NCBI GenBank assembly: GCA_004352715.1
Contig: SCFE01000094.1
Coordinates: 798,640 to 862,639 of the forward strand
Source: Hofstenia miamia
Lineage: Eukaryota > Xenacoelomorpha > Acoela
Length of the DNA: 64,000 nt
Reading direction: 5' to 3'
This document shows, in pieces, positions 54,681-64,000 of this stretch (position 1 is the stretch's first letter; each line of letters opens with the position of its first letter). The notes below the pieces were generated by a model. The model saw nothing but the letters and a program-made list of their open reading frames with translations, had not been told where the DNA came from and ran no database searches. The position numbers and the translations under genes were made by a program.

Positions 54681-55643
54681 TTGATGTCATTTGATTTATT
54701 AATGCCTGTCAAACCTGTGCAAGATCAAAGCTTAAATTTACGACACAAACTTCTTTACATAAACCAACACCTCGCTCTTGAATTCATCAGTACCTTTCCT
54801 GTCACAAATGCTGGTTACAAATACATGCTAGTCTTAGTCGATTGTTTCTCACAATATCCTGATATTTATTTTCTCAAAGAGATTACAATGTCCGAACTTA
54901 TTGTCTCATGCAAAGATTACTTAGAAAGAAATAGCTCAGTAGGTATCTTTTATCAGACCACGGAAGTCAGTTGGAATCTAGTGCTTTCCTGGACTTCTGC
55001 AAACAAAAATCAATAAAAAAGCTACGCACTACAGCACACCATCCCCAAGGAAATGGGTTGTGCAAGAGATTCAATTGAGTCCTCCAAACAACGATGCACA
55101 GCATTAAGATGAAGCTGAATTTACTATCAGCTGTTTGGACTCATATGGTTATAGAAGCAGTTGCAGATTATCACAAATAAGTACCTCAACCAGATGTACT
55201 CTAATAGAATTACTTTTTTGAATCTTCCAACCCAAATGGACAACTGCAATTAGGAAAACAACTGAAATGAAGAACAGAGCAATGCAGCATGTACAACTTA
55301 GAATTGGCAAACCATGCCAGGAGATCACATATTAGTAAAGTCCCTGCTGAACAAAGAAAAGATATTTACCAAAAAAATGAAGAACATGTTATCATTGACA
55401 TTGTGCCCACCAGGAGACGCTAAATTAGAAGACAACACAACAGTATCTGTCCAAAGAGTTTTCACTAATTTGATAGAAAAGGACAAAATACTAATTCAAG
55501 TTGAAGTTGGTGGGTCAGTGAAAATTAGCACATTGAATCAAGTGGACTCTGGTTCAACAATGCAAAACACAGCAGTTATTGAAACAGATGAAGTGGTGGA
55601 ACCAACAAATCGACCTGTTTGTTTGTGCGGTTCTCCTCTTTAA
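54681..55643 (+). pseudogene. Gypsy integrase remnant, right-arm copy
   Basis: LYINQHLALEFISTFPVTN and YKYMLVLVDCFSQYPDIYFL (54681-55016) form the start of the catalytic core. AHHPQGNGLCKRFN in another frame (about 55030-55070) contains the region of the catalytic Glu, which reads Lys. MPGDHILVKSLLNKEKIFTK begins the C-terminal domain at 55314, ending NRPVCLCGSPL. Frameshifts and stops; inactive. Confidence 0.8.
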
Positions 55644-55689
55644 TATGGAAATTATGTAACTCATGGACTGCAGAAAGTATTCTACTTTC

Positions 55690-56680
55690 AAGTTTAAAAA
55701 TAAAGCAAAATTTGAATGTTTTTACAAGAATCAGATTTCTCATTAAAAAAATAATATTTTTAAATAGCACAAAACTTCATCAAGACATGAGTGCTTTCAA
55801 TATTTCCTAACAGGCTTGGATAAAATTGCTCAGAAATGTGGAAAAGACAGTTTTTACTCTACCCCTCTATAGAACGGGTTTTGTGCTGAGGAAGCACCCC
55901 CATGATGAATTTTGTTTGATCTATGTTTTGATATAATATCTAACCCTGGTATTTTTCTACGTTTCCTAAATTTATTTTTGCAAGACAAATGTCTAATATT
56001 CAAAATCATATTTTTATTATATATATTTAGTTTATAAAAAAACATATTTTTATTGCTATCTTCCTCGATAATTTCACTTTAGTACGTCAGGACAGGATAG
56101 CATTGTATCATTACTTTCTCAATTTGTCAGTTTATCAGTCGCCATAACCCTGGCAAATATTAGTATTGTTGGGATGTTGGTACAAATTTTCTGACATCAT
56201 AGTACCATAATATCTAATTTTTTGTTTTCTTCTGTTGGAGCATCCAAGGCCGAGATGGGACTAGGGTAACGCTAGTACAAAATAGGGTTAATGACATTTT
56301 TGTAGGATTAGAGACATTTTCCTTTTCAAATCAAATGATTGTCTGCACCATTACATTTCCTATTTTTCATTTAAAATTCAATTGATGAGCTAAAAATAAC
56401 TAAAAAGAAAAAGTTATTTATGTTGCAATTTCCCGAAAGGTGATGCCTGAAAATGAGGTGTTTTACATAGAGGAAAAGAAATTTTCCTTAAGATTTGCAC
56501 TGGTTGAGATATCTTCCAATTTTGTTAATGAAAGCTGCTTATAAATTATGAACTATCTTCAACCAAATATAAACGTTTTTTTTGCATAGATGTTTTGCCA
56601 TTTAATAAATGAAACGATATTATTTGCCAATTAATGGCTTATAGTATTAAGTGAGATATTTTTAGTTATATACAAATTAC
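55690..56680. repeat. Local duplication 1, copy a
   Basis: Aligns with 60640-61680 over about 1 kb. Shared blocks include CATCAAGACATGAGTGCTTT, CTCAGAAATGTGGA, TGTGCTGAGGAAGCACCCC, CGTCAGGACAGGATA and AATAGGGTTAATGACATTTT. Copies are considerably diverged. No ORF is conserved between them. Confidence 0.75.
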
Positions 56681-56843
56681 GTATGAAGGGTTTTCCTACA
56701 TTGTTCCCATCTTATAGTTATCTGAAATAAAAGTTCTTCACATTTTTCTACATAAACAATCTATGTAATTCAATTAGTTGCCAATTTTACTCCAAAATAT
56801 TTGAAGTTTTTAACGTGAGTAACATTGCGTCCCAACTAAAGAA

Positions 56844-57148
56844 CCCAGTAAACATAGAACTGTCGCAACGACGTCACTGAACGACATAATAACGGCACTA
56901 AAACGACATTACAAAACAACTTCTTTTCACAATAAAACGACAAACTATCAATAAAAATGCAGTTTTTAAAAATTTATCTTCAAATTGTGATAATACTAAA
57001 TTATTCCTATTTTTAAATATTTTTTGCTAGACGGAATTATACACCGCCACTAATCCGCACTATAAACGCCACTCAAACAATTCAACGCCTATTAAACGCC
57101 AACACACCACAAAAACGACGTCGTTACAACAGTTCTATGTTTACTGGG
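56844..57148. mobile_element. MITE with long terminal inverted repeats (305 bp)
   Basis: CCCAGTAAACATAGAACTGT at the left is matched on the other strand by CCCAGTAAACATAGAACTGT at the right; the pairing extends over about 32 bases with few differences. Flanking 9-mers ACTAAAGAA and AATAAGGAA agree at 7 of 9 positions, suggesting a 9-bp duplication as made by Mutator-type transposases. Inside are repeated AACGAC, CGCCAC and AACGCC words. Non-coding. Confidence 0.8.
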
Positions 57149-57470
57149 AATAAGGAAAATTTCAATACATTTTTAAAAAAACACGAATTTCAGCAAAATG
57201 TGTACCAAATGTTAACTATGATATGTGTGCACATTCACTAATAGATTTTTCAATGACCAGCAGTCTTTAAATCTCTTAATAGGCTTTGAAAAATTTGAGT
57301 GAAAAAAGATTTAAATTTTCTCTATAGCTAACGTTCACGTTAGTTATCGTGTGCTTGGGGGCCTAAAGATAGATTTAATAGAAATAAGGCATTTAAACAT
57401 TTATTAGGTAGACTTCAAATGTGAATTTTAAAATACCAACAAATTTTCAATTTAACTTCAACATATATCT
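57149..57470. other. AT-rich spacer
   Basis: Nothing recognised. Confidence 0.5.
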
Positions 57471-57863
57471 CTATTTCAATACAGCACACTTATCTATAAT
57501 TCTAACGTTTTTATTGGAAAAGAAATGACGCTTATACTTGTTTGCTCTATATTCGAAAATTACGCTGACTTTTTCAACGTCCCAAATATCATACTTGCGG
57601 CTCTTGCATAGCTTGGCTTTTTTTAATGTTCCAATTGAAATTCCGTTGTTTATGAATATATTTGTATGACCAGCTTCAAAATCATCGTGATATAAATCGC
57701 CCAACTTGAACCAACACGTCTTGTTTTTCGTGCCAAAGTATTTGATTCTGACTATGTCATCAGTTCCTGCATTTTTAGAAGCCTGCGTTTTAATCAATGT
57801 ATAGTATGTGTCTGCATATAGAAATTCAATTAAGCCTAGCAAACAAACTGTCTGATGAATCAT
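57471..57863 (-). CDS. Secreted single-domain PLAT/LH2 protein (130 aa)
   Basis: PLAT domains are beta-sandwich modules that bind lipids or proteins at membranes. Residues 1-18 (MIHQTVCLLGLIEFLYAD) form a plausible signal peptide. The rest is one PLAT domain: YYTLIKTQASKNAGTDDIVR (about 20-39) with the AGTDD turn, then CWFKLGDLYHDDFEAGHTN, ISIGTLKKAKL, and the strand following a conserved Trp, YDIWDVEKVSVIFEY. The frame is complete in one exon with an ATG start and a stop after CAVLK. It lies between duplicated repeat blocks, with no visible partner gene. Secretion and the domain are well supported; ligand and role are unknown. Stand-alone secreted PLAT proteins are known in several invertebrates. 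Confidence 0.7.
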   Translation of the reverse strand: MIHQTVCLLGLIEFLYADTYYTLIKTQASKNAGTDDIVRIKYFGTKNKTCWFKLGDLYHDDFEAGHTNIFINNGISIGTLKKAKLCKSRKYDIWDVEKVSVIFEYRANKYKRHFFSNKNVRIIDKCAVLK

Positions 57864-58139
57864 TGTAAAATCTTTATTAAAATGCGTCGGAAAATTTTTA
57901 AATTTATTTTAAAGTCAAGAAGGATGTAATAACATTAAATAATCACAATAATTTATTCTTGGATCAAATGGCGATCCACAACATTTTGGTCTTAAAACAA
58001 ATAGCTGCTCACATTCAGAAATTTCATATTATTGTTTAATGTGCTATAGCATTAATTGATTTACCTTCAAAGAAATTAAACAATTTAAATTAAGTATTTC
58101 TGAATAGTGGTCGTGATACAATAGCGATTGAAAGGTGAA
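57864..58139. other. AT-rich spacer upstream of the PLAT gene
   Basis: Probable 5' flank of the PLAT gene; no TATA box or other motif that I can support. Confidence 0.4.
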
Positions 58140-58660
58140 AAAAGCATTACTAAATAAATACTAAATAATTATTCAAATTCATTCAGACACAAATTGTGAA
58201 AAAAACAAATAGAAAAATGAATACTTCAAAAAAAGTTTTTCAAATTCACTTTCCTGAAAATGAGATGTTGAAGATCAGGGAATTGTAGTTTCCTAAAATG
58301 GGCTCACACTATTTTCTTAAGAAAGAAAACATTTGAGGCTAGTTGTTGTTTCCATGGGCAATTCTTACGTCATTGACGCATTCTCGCTTGCATCCTTGTA
58401 AACTTCTAATGAACTATGATATCAAATTAAAACACTCTTTACTACTGCAACTAAAAATAAATCAAAATCTTTTCAGAATTTCTTTCACACGAATGTAACC
58501 TTAGCAATTTTGATCCACAGTGACACCGATATTAATTTACTAGATAATTCACTTTCCATTAAAATACATAACTAATTACACATGGAAGAAACACATTTCA
58601 AGTTAGCACTCAGTTTTTGTTTGTATTATGCTTCTCCTAAACACCACTAAGCACTACTAC
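58140..58660. repeat. Local duplication 2, copy a
   Basis: Aligns closely with 59995-60470: CTTTCCTGAAAATGAGATGT, GAAGATCAGGGAATTGTAGT, ACATTTGAGGCTAGT and CACATGGAAGAAAC. The last 100 bases are also the beginning of the LINE 3' end found at 60394 and 62030. Confidence 0.85.
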
Positions 58661-58869
58661 ATAACAACACTTAAATTCAGTAAGTTCATTTTCTACTAAA
58701 TCTTCAAGTTTTGCTTCTAAAATTTATAAAAAAAACGGCAATCTTCTTAAAATCGTATGTTTAATTCTTCTTTTAATATACTACGCATATACAGTTAAAT
58801 TCAGTACGTTTATTTCTAATAATCTCGATAAATATTTTTATTTCATAAGATATTAAACTTAACCCAGGA

Positions 58870-59340
58870 CCAATTCTAGAAGAATCACAAATAGAAATAA
58901 AACTAAAAGATTACTACAATAAATATAAATTTGAATGTGAAATTTATCAAGCCTCAAACCAAGTAGCGCCGCTGCGAACCCAATTAATTAGCACTAAATT
59001 AAGACCAGTGATTAATCAATCCCGCAATTCCGACCTGATTAAACAACGGATGATTAAGAAAAATAAACTCTTTGAACTTGTGAAATCGGATCCCATCAAT
59101 CTTAATTGGACCAATTATGAGCACACTAAGCAATTAATCAAAAAGAGCCGTAAATCTAGGTATGAAACTAAGGTAAAGGATTACTTCAAACGCTTAAAAA
59201 AATCTAACCAAAGATGGAATTTTCTTAATAAAAGCATTGGTAAAACTAAAAGGCTAAATATATACATTGAAAAAATAAAGCATGATAATAGGACGTGCAA
59301 AAATAAGAAGGATATCGCAAATATTTTAAACAGAAATTTT
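58870..59340 (+). pseudogene. LINE fragment, linker before the reverse transcriptase
   Basis: The open frame (ATG at 59008, but the reading continues upstream) gives LIKKSRKSRYETKVKDYFKR, RWNFLNKSIGKTKRLNIYI and KKDIANILNRNFENI. This is the pattern of the region between endonuclease and RT in Jockey/CR1-type LINEs (aromatic and Arg/Lys pairs, then a DIA-x-x-N-F block). It stops where a minus-strand LINE tail begins, so it is interrupted or truncated before the RT. Confidence 0.6.
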
Positions 59341-59993
59341 GAAAATATTATTATTTATTATTATTTACACTAAACTTATAAAGCGCTTTATAATTCAACG
59401 AATATTCGAAAGCGCTGCAATTTGTAGCAGCTAGCACTAGCCCACATACCCCTCATTGAGTCTCGTAATATGTCATGCTAAACAGAAATGTCTTTATTCT
59501 TTTCTTGAAGACTACGAAATTACGCTGCGGCTGTTTAAAGTTCGTCTGGATACTCAGTAGTTTCCAGCATATGATTGAACTCCGATGTGGGCCAAGGAGC
59601 TATTATCACTGCTAGATCTTTGACAATTCTTGCAGGACACGGATCCAAAATGGAAATTTTACTTGATTGTTCTTTTATTGCGATTTCCATGTCATGAATA
59701 GATACAGCGTTGAATGNATCTCCATAACAGGCAGACGCAGGTGCTCACGAGTTACCTCAGTTAGTAGCCTTGGTTGGCGAAAGTTGTAGAGAGGCGCAAC
59801 CCTCTCATGAAGCTCGGCCTTCGGCTTCACTCTCTGCTGATCAGACTCAACACAGATCAGCACTCTGCGTGCAAGGGGTCGCCAGAGGGCAAGCATGATT
59901 AAGCCGGCCTGCACACTTCTAGGGGAAGTGCCAGAGCAGATCTGTTGCCACCCACTCTTCAGTCCGTTGACTGGTAGAGTAACCCCGACCACT
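59341..59993 (-). mobile_element. Internally deleted LINE copy, minus orientation
   Basis: Minus strand 5' to 3': a GC-richer block (59710-59990) resembling a LINE leader; an RT-start segment SKISILDPCPARIVKDLAV (about 59610-59660); a jump to an RT end FVVFKKRIKTFLFSMTYYE (about 59460-59520); a 3' end AAAGCGCTTTATAAGTTTAG; and an AATAATAAT tail at 59341-59370. Most of the RT is missing. An ORF of 119 aa (59675-60034) across the leader is probably not a protein. One undetermined base at 59717. Confidence 0.6.
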
Positions 59994-59994
59994 A

Positions 59995-60470
59995 AATAAA
60001 TACTAAATAAATATTCAAATTCATTAATAACCAAATTGTGAAGAACAAATAAAAAAATGAATACTTCAAAAAAAGTTTTTCAAATTCACTTTCCTGAAAA
60101 TGAGATGTTGAAGATCAGGGAATTGTAGTTTCCTGAAATGAGCTCACACTATTTTCCTAAGAAAGAACACATTTGAGGCTAGTAGTTGTTTCCATGCGCA
60201 ATTTTTACGACCTTGACGTATTCTCGCTTGTATTCTTGTATACTTCTAATCAACCAGAACTATGATTTAAAAATAAAAGACTCTTTTCTACTGCAACTAA
60301 AAGTACATCAAATTTGCAAATTTGATCCATAGTGACACCGATAATAATTTACTAGATAATTCACCTTCCATTAAAATACATAACTAATTACACATGGAAG
60401 AAACGCATTTCAAGCTAGCACTCAGTTTTTGTTTGAATTATGCTTCTCCTAAAATTTTGGCTTTGTCTTT
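59995..60470. repeat. Local duplication 2, copy b
   Basis: Partner of 58140-58660. The copies flank the two LINE fragments like long direct repeats. Confidence 0.85.
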
Positions 60471-60600
60471 TAATATACTTTCTAAAGTTCATAATTTTGT
60501 TATTTTACTTTTTATTTATATCATTATTTGTTGTAATAGCCTAAATAAAACGAAATATTTTTATTATTATTATTATTATTATTGTTGTAGTTATTATTAT
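60394..60600 (+). mobile_element. LINE 3' end with (ATT)n tail
   Basis: ATGGAAGAAACGCATTTCAAG through TTTGTTGTAATAGCCTAAAT, then AAACGAAATATTTTTATT and an ATT microsatellite. Closely matched by 62030-62224 and, for its start, by 58580-58640. The shared end with a microsatellite tail is typical of a LINE 3' untranslated region. Confidence 0.65.
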
Positions 60601-60639
60601 TGGGCAGACTCATTAGCTGACTATTAGGTGTAACAATAT

Positions 60640-61680
60640 TTGAATTTTTTTACAAGAATCGAATTCACATTGAAAAAAATTATATTTATATCATTCAGGT
60701 GAAATAATTCTTCGCACAAAACTTTATCAAGACATGAGTGCTTTCAATATTTCTTAACAGGATTTGATAAAACTGCTCAGAAATGTGGAGAAGAGAGTTT
60801 GTTACTCTACTTTGATCTCAGACGGGGGTGTGCTGAGGAAGCACCCCATAGTAAAATGTGTTCTATCTAAAGTTTTAAATAATATTTAACACTAATATTT
60901 TTTCAATGTTCCTAAAATATTGTTATCAAAGCAAATGTTTAATATTAAAAATAGTACTTTCATTATGTTTCTAGTTATTCATATATTTTTTTCTATCTTC
61001 ATCAATATATTCAGAACGTCAGGACAGGATAACATATGGTATCAGTACTTTACTAATTTGTTCAGTTTATCATTCGAAATTACTCTGCCAAATATTAGCG
61101 TTGTTGGGATCTTTGAACTCACTTTGCTTACATCAGCGTCCACTATGACGTCAGAGTCCCAGAATATCCTGTTTTTTGTTCTTTTCTTATTCAGCCATAT
61201 ATAAGTTATTGTATTGCCAAGTTTCACTACTTGGTGATGATTAGGTATGATTTTATAGAGGGTCCTACTGAAGCACCCAATCGGTTTTTAAAGTAAAAGC
61301 CCTTGCCGAGACGTGACTAAGGTAACGCTAGTAGAAAATAGGGTTAATGACATTTTTGTAGGGTTAGAGACATTTTGCTTCCTATAGCAGGATTGAGTGC
61401 ACTATTATTTTTGTATTCTTTTGGTTGGAAAATTAAATTGATGAGCTCAAAATAAGTATAAGCAAAAATTATTTTTATTGCACTTTCCCGAAATGAGATA
61501 CCTAAAATGAACTGTTTTATGTAGCGGAAAAGAGGTTTCCATTAAGATGTGCACTGGTTGAGATGTCTTCCAATTTTGTTAATAATTACCTTACAAATTA
61601 TGAAACATCTTGATAATAACGTTATTTATCCGCATAGATGTATTGCCATTTAAGATAATAACTAATTTATAGTATTAAGT
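60640..61680. repeat. Local duplication 1, copy b
   Basis: Partner of 55690-56680. The open frame at 60920-61204 here is not conserved in the other copy and is not supported as a gene. Confidence 0.75.
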
Positions 61681-62029
61681 GAAATGTTATTAAATTTATG
61701 CAAATGTCGCCGGGGCGTGAACAGGACTTCATGAAAATATAGAGAAAAGTTTAGGTGATCATAATATCAAGATAATAATGTGTTGATCCCAGCAATATAA
61801 CATTATGTAGACACCAGTAATTGGAAATTTTGCATTACGTTATATCTTTAGCGTATTTATTAGAATGAACATTATTCTTAAATGAAGAGGTGCGAATGTC
61901 CATTTTCTAAAGAAAAAATGGTTTCTTGTTTTACATTTTAATATTAAATTATCCACTGTAAATAATTCTCGATGAATTAAATTACCGATTACAAGTTACT
62001 TGCACATGCACCTTTTCGTAGAATTTGAG
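61681..62029. other. AT-rich spacer
   Basis: Nothing recognised. Confidence 0.5.
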
Positions 62030-62224
62030 AAGGAAGAAACACATTTCAAATTAGCACTCAGTTTTTGTTTGTATTATGCTTCTCCTAAAATCTTGCTCCT
62101 GTCTTTATATACTTTCTATAGCAGATAATTTTGTTATTTTAATTTTTATTTATATCATTATTTGTTGTAATAGCCTAAATAAAGCGAAATATTTTTATTA
62201 TTAATATTATTATTATTATTATTA
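62030..62224 (+). mobile_element. LINE 3' end with (ATT)n tail, second copy
   Basis: GGAAGAAACACATTTCAAAT to TAGCCTAAATAAAGCGAAAT followed by an ATT-rich microsatellite; same family as 60394-60600. Confidence 0.65.
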
Positions 62225-62557
62225 TCCTTGCTTCTCACAGCTTCATGCTGGTATCCCTCTCAGCTCGGGGAACTCACCAGTTCTGTGCTACTGCTCCTCC
62301 CCACTTTGGTACTCCCAGCTCCTCCAAGTATCTCTTATGCTTCTTACTCACTGCTTGTAGTGCTCCTACAACTACTGGGACCACTTCAACTTTCTTTAAC
62401 TTCCACAGCCTTTCTATTTCCTCTGCCAACTCTCTGTACTTGTCTATCTTCTCTTTCTCCTTGCTGTCTACATTTCTGTCCTTTGGTACAGCTATGTCTA
62501 TCACTGTTCCTAATCTTTTCTCTTTGTCTACCACTACTATGTCTGGCCTCCGTGCTT
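62225..62557 (-). pseudogene. Non-LTR retrotransposon C-terminal domain (PD-D nuclease-like), partial
   Basis: Sequence noticeably GC-richer than its surroundings. The minus strand, open from the gap edge, reads ARRPDIVVVDKEKRLGTVID, then IAVPKDRNVDSKEKEKIDKY, LAEEIERLWKLKK and VVPVVVGALQAVSKKHKRYL. The RPD...ID-A-P-D...KE-EK--KY spacing is the pattern of the C-terminal, restriction-enzyme-like region found in many invertebrate non-LTR elements. The N-terminal side is lost in the 1000-N gap. A frame break lies near 62255. That it is LINE-derived is likely; nuclease activity of this domain is inference. Confidence 0.5.
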
Positions 62558-63557
62558 NNNNNNNNNNNNNNNNNNNNNNNNNNNNNNNNNNNNNNNNNNN
62601 NNNNNNNNNNNNNNNNNNNNNNNNNNNNNNNNNNNNNNNNNNNNNNNNNNNNNNNNNNNNNNNNNNNNNNNNNNNNNNNNNNNNNNNNNNNNNNNNNNNN
62701 NNNNNNNNNNNNNNNNNNNNNNNNNNNNNNNNNNNNNNNNNNNNNNNNNNNNNNNNNNNNNNNNNNNNNNNNNNNNNNNNNNNNNNNNNNNNNNNNNNNN
62801 NNNNNNNNNNNNNNNNNNNNNNNNNNNNNNNNNNNNNNNNNNNNNNNNNNNNNNNNNNNNNNNNNNNNNNNNNNNNNNNNNNNNNNNNNNNNNNNNNNNN
62901 NNNNNNNNNNNNNNNNNNNNNNNNNNNNNNNNNNNNNNNNNNNNNNNNNNNNNNNNNNNNNNNNNNNNNNNNNNNNNNNNNNNNNNNNNNNNNNNNNNNN
63001 NNNNNNNNNNNNNNNNNNNNNNNNNNNNNNNNNNNNNNNNNNNNNNNNNNNNNNNNNNNNNNNNNNNNNNNNNNNNNNNNNNNNNNNNNNNNNNNNNNNN
63101 NNNNNNNNNNNNNNNNNNNNNNNNNNNNNNNNNNNNNNNNNNNNNNNNNNNNNNNNNNNNNNNNNNNNNNNNNNNNNNNNNNNNNNNNNNNNNNNNNNNN
63201 NNNNNNNNNNNNNNNNNNNNNNNNNNNNNNNNNNNNNNNNNNNNNNNNNNNNNNNNNNNNNNNNNNNNNNNNNNNNNNNNNNNNNNNNNNNNNNNNNNNN
63301 NNNNNNNNNNNNNNNNNNNNNNNNNNNNNNNNNNNNNNNNNNNNNNNNNNNNNNNNNNNNNNNNNNNNNNNNNNNNNNNNNNNNNNNNNNNNNNNNNNNN
63401 NNNNNNNNNNNNNNNNNNNNNNNNNNNNNNNNNNNNNNNNNNNNNNNNNNNNNNNNNNNNNNNNNNNNNNNNNNNNNNNNNNNNNNNNNNNNNNNNNNNN
63501 NNNNNNNNNNNNNNNNNNNNNNNNNNNNNNNNNNNNNNNNNNNNNNNNNNNNNNNNN
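62558..63557. other. Assembly gap (1000 N)
   Basis: Placeholder-length gap between the retrotransposon domain and the second promoter/small-ORF module. Confidence 0.99.
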
Positions 63558-63572
63558 GTATTGAAACCCACA

Positions 63573-63791
63573 TTTTGAATATTTTATACTTTAAAATTTA
63601 TGATTTAGATGAAAATCGAGCATTTTGAGTAGTGACATCTAGTAAAATTTAAAATTATTCCGTTGCCTAAAATTATTGGTTTCAGGCCTATGGGGCTTGC
63701 AAAGTTGATTGGATCTCATTTTTCATTGGCTGGGTGAAATTTAGGTTATAAAAGGGCCTAACTATTGAAATTTTTTATATAATTTTTAAAA
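63573..63791 (+). promoter_or_regulatory. Second copy of the conserved TATA promoter region
   Basis: 63573-63680 matches 6331-6437 (ACTTTAAAATTTATGATT, CATTTTGAGTAG, GACATCTAGTAAAATTT, TTGCCTAAAATTATTGG). TATAAAAG at 63747-63754 stands 45 bases before the ATG. Confidence 0.65.
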
Positions 63792-64000
63792 ATGATTACT
63801 AATGAACGAATAACCAAACTTATGGAAGCTCTTCACGAAGTTCAGTCAAACCTAGGGGGAGTGAAGATTGGTGCAGCTGAGCTAAAGGTGGGGGAGTGGC
63901 GTGTCATACAAGATGCCAACATCATCAACACAAAATTTGGTCGTACAATAAAGCTGCATTTAGATAAAAACGAGTATCTCTTCCTCCCCCGGAGGTACTC
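63792..64000 (+). CDS. Small element-associated protein, paralogue of 6547-6828 (partial, runs off window)
   Basis: ATG at 63792 opens 69 codons without a stop to the window edge. Residues 1-20 (MITNERITKLMEALHEVQSN) are helical, then GEWRVIQDANIINTKFGRTI, KLHLDKNEY and LFLPRRY. It aligns with the 93-aa ORF at 6547 but is better preserved: it has the TKFGR turn and LPRRY, which the other has changed. This strand pattern suggests a small beta protein, possibly nucleic-acid binding; that is inference. Because it is cut by the window end, ORF callers requiring a stop would miss it. Confidence 0.6.
   Translation, partial: MITNERITKLMEALHEVQSNLGGVKIGAAELKVGEWRVIQDANIINTKFGRTIKLHLDKNEYLFLPRRY

Larger units (their letters stand above)
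50716..55640 (-). repeat. Right arm of the large inverted repeat
   Basis: Reverse-complement partner of 45767-49715. Both arms end at the centre in (TA)n next to a gap of exactly 1000 N (49716-50715). Outer homology stops just after 55640, where the right side reads GAAATTATG instead of the zinc-knuckle fragment. Confidence 0.95.

Noticed and set aside
59675-60034. 119-aa minus-strand ORF in a GC-richer patch as a protein gene
   Set aside because: It spans a LINE leader and the junction to RT pieces, contains an undetermined base and shows no protein-like domain; better explained as LINE untranslated sequence.
1-64000. CRISPR arrays, bacterial operons, rRNA or tRNA genes
   Set aside because: No regularly spaced identical repeats, no operon-like clusters, and no tRNA box A/box B pairs or rRNA-like conserved stretches were seen by reading. 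A tRNAscan or Rfam search could not be run here.

Overview
This is a eukaryotic, almost certainly invertebrate-metazoan, genomic window. It is strongly AT-rich with long gene-poor stretches, poly-TA and poly-ATT microsatellites, GT-AG introns and assembly gaps (three of exactly 1000 N, plus 62 N and 275 N). It also holds a dense mixture of old transposable elements. The mix (Ty3/Gypsy, Penelope-like and LINE retroelements, hAT, Tc1, Kolobok-like and Polinton-like DNA elements) would fit an AT-rich cnidarian such as Hydra. The sequence alone does not fix the species. No bacterial gene organisation, CRISPR array or RNA gene is visible.

Layout. 1-4513: 3' half of a Ty3/Gypsy-like element: the end of integrase, two long overlapping ORFs of unknown function, a polypurine tract and a 341-bp LTR. 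4514-11500: AT-rich DNA with the decayed end of a protein-primed (Polinton-type) DNA polymerase, a small ORF behind a TATA box, a reverse-oriented solo LTR and a degenerate tandem repeat. 13242-15240: a decayed transposase-like gene. 15962-16966: a diverged, broken copy of the unknown Gypsy ORF. 16967-31100: nested DNA transposons (hAT-type MITEs with 8-bp target duplications, a Tc1 element, a TTAA-flanked Kolobok-like element, a hAT transposase pseudogene) and a TRIM-like element. 32241-34590: the best host gene, a three-exon rhodopsin-family GPCR. 36080-37405: a Gypsy integrase remnant followed by a minisatellite of about 77-bp units. 40461-44340: a Gypsy LTR with gag-protease remnants, then a Penelope-like reverse transcriptase. 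45767-55640: a large inverted repeat centred on a TA-flanked 1000-N gap. Its arms carry Gypsy integrase, LINE and GIY-YIG/hammerhead-like Penelope pieces. The right arm also has an LRAT-like membrane ORF at the place where the left arm is a gap. 57471-57863: a small secreted PLAT-domain gene inside local duplications. 58140-62557: LINE fragments and 3' tails. 63573-64000: a second copy of the small ORF and promoter seen at 6331-6828.

Only three ORFs look like possible host genes: the GPCR, the PLAT protein and the LRAT-like protein. They are separate single genes with no sign of acting together. Most of the rest is mobile DNA, largely broken. The most unusual element biology is the pair of extra ORFs after integrase in the first Gypsy element, the repeated TATA-plus-small-ORF module, and the inverted repeat with Penelope endonuclease and hammerhead-like remnants.
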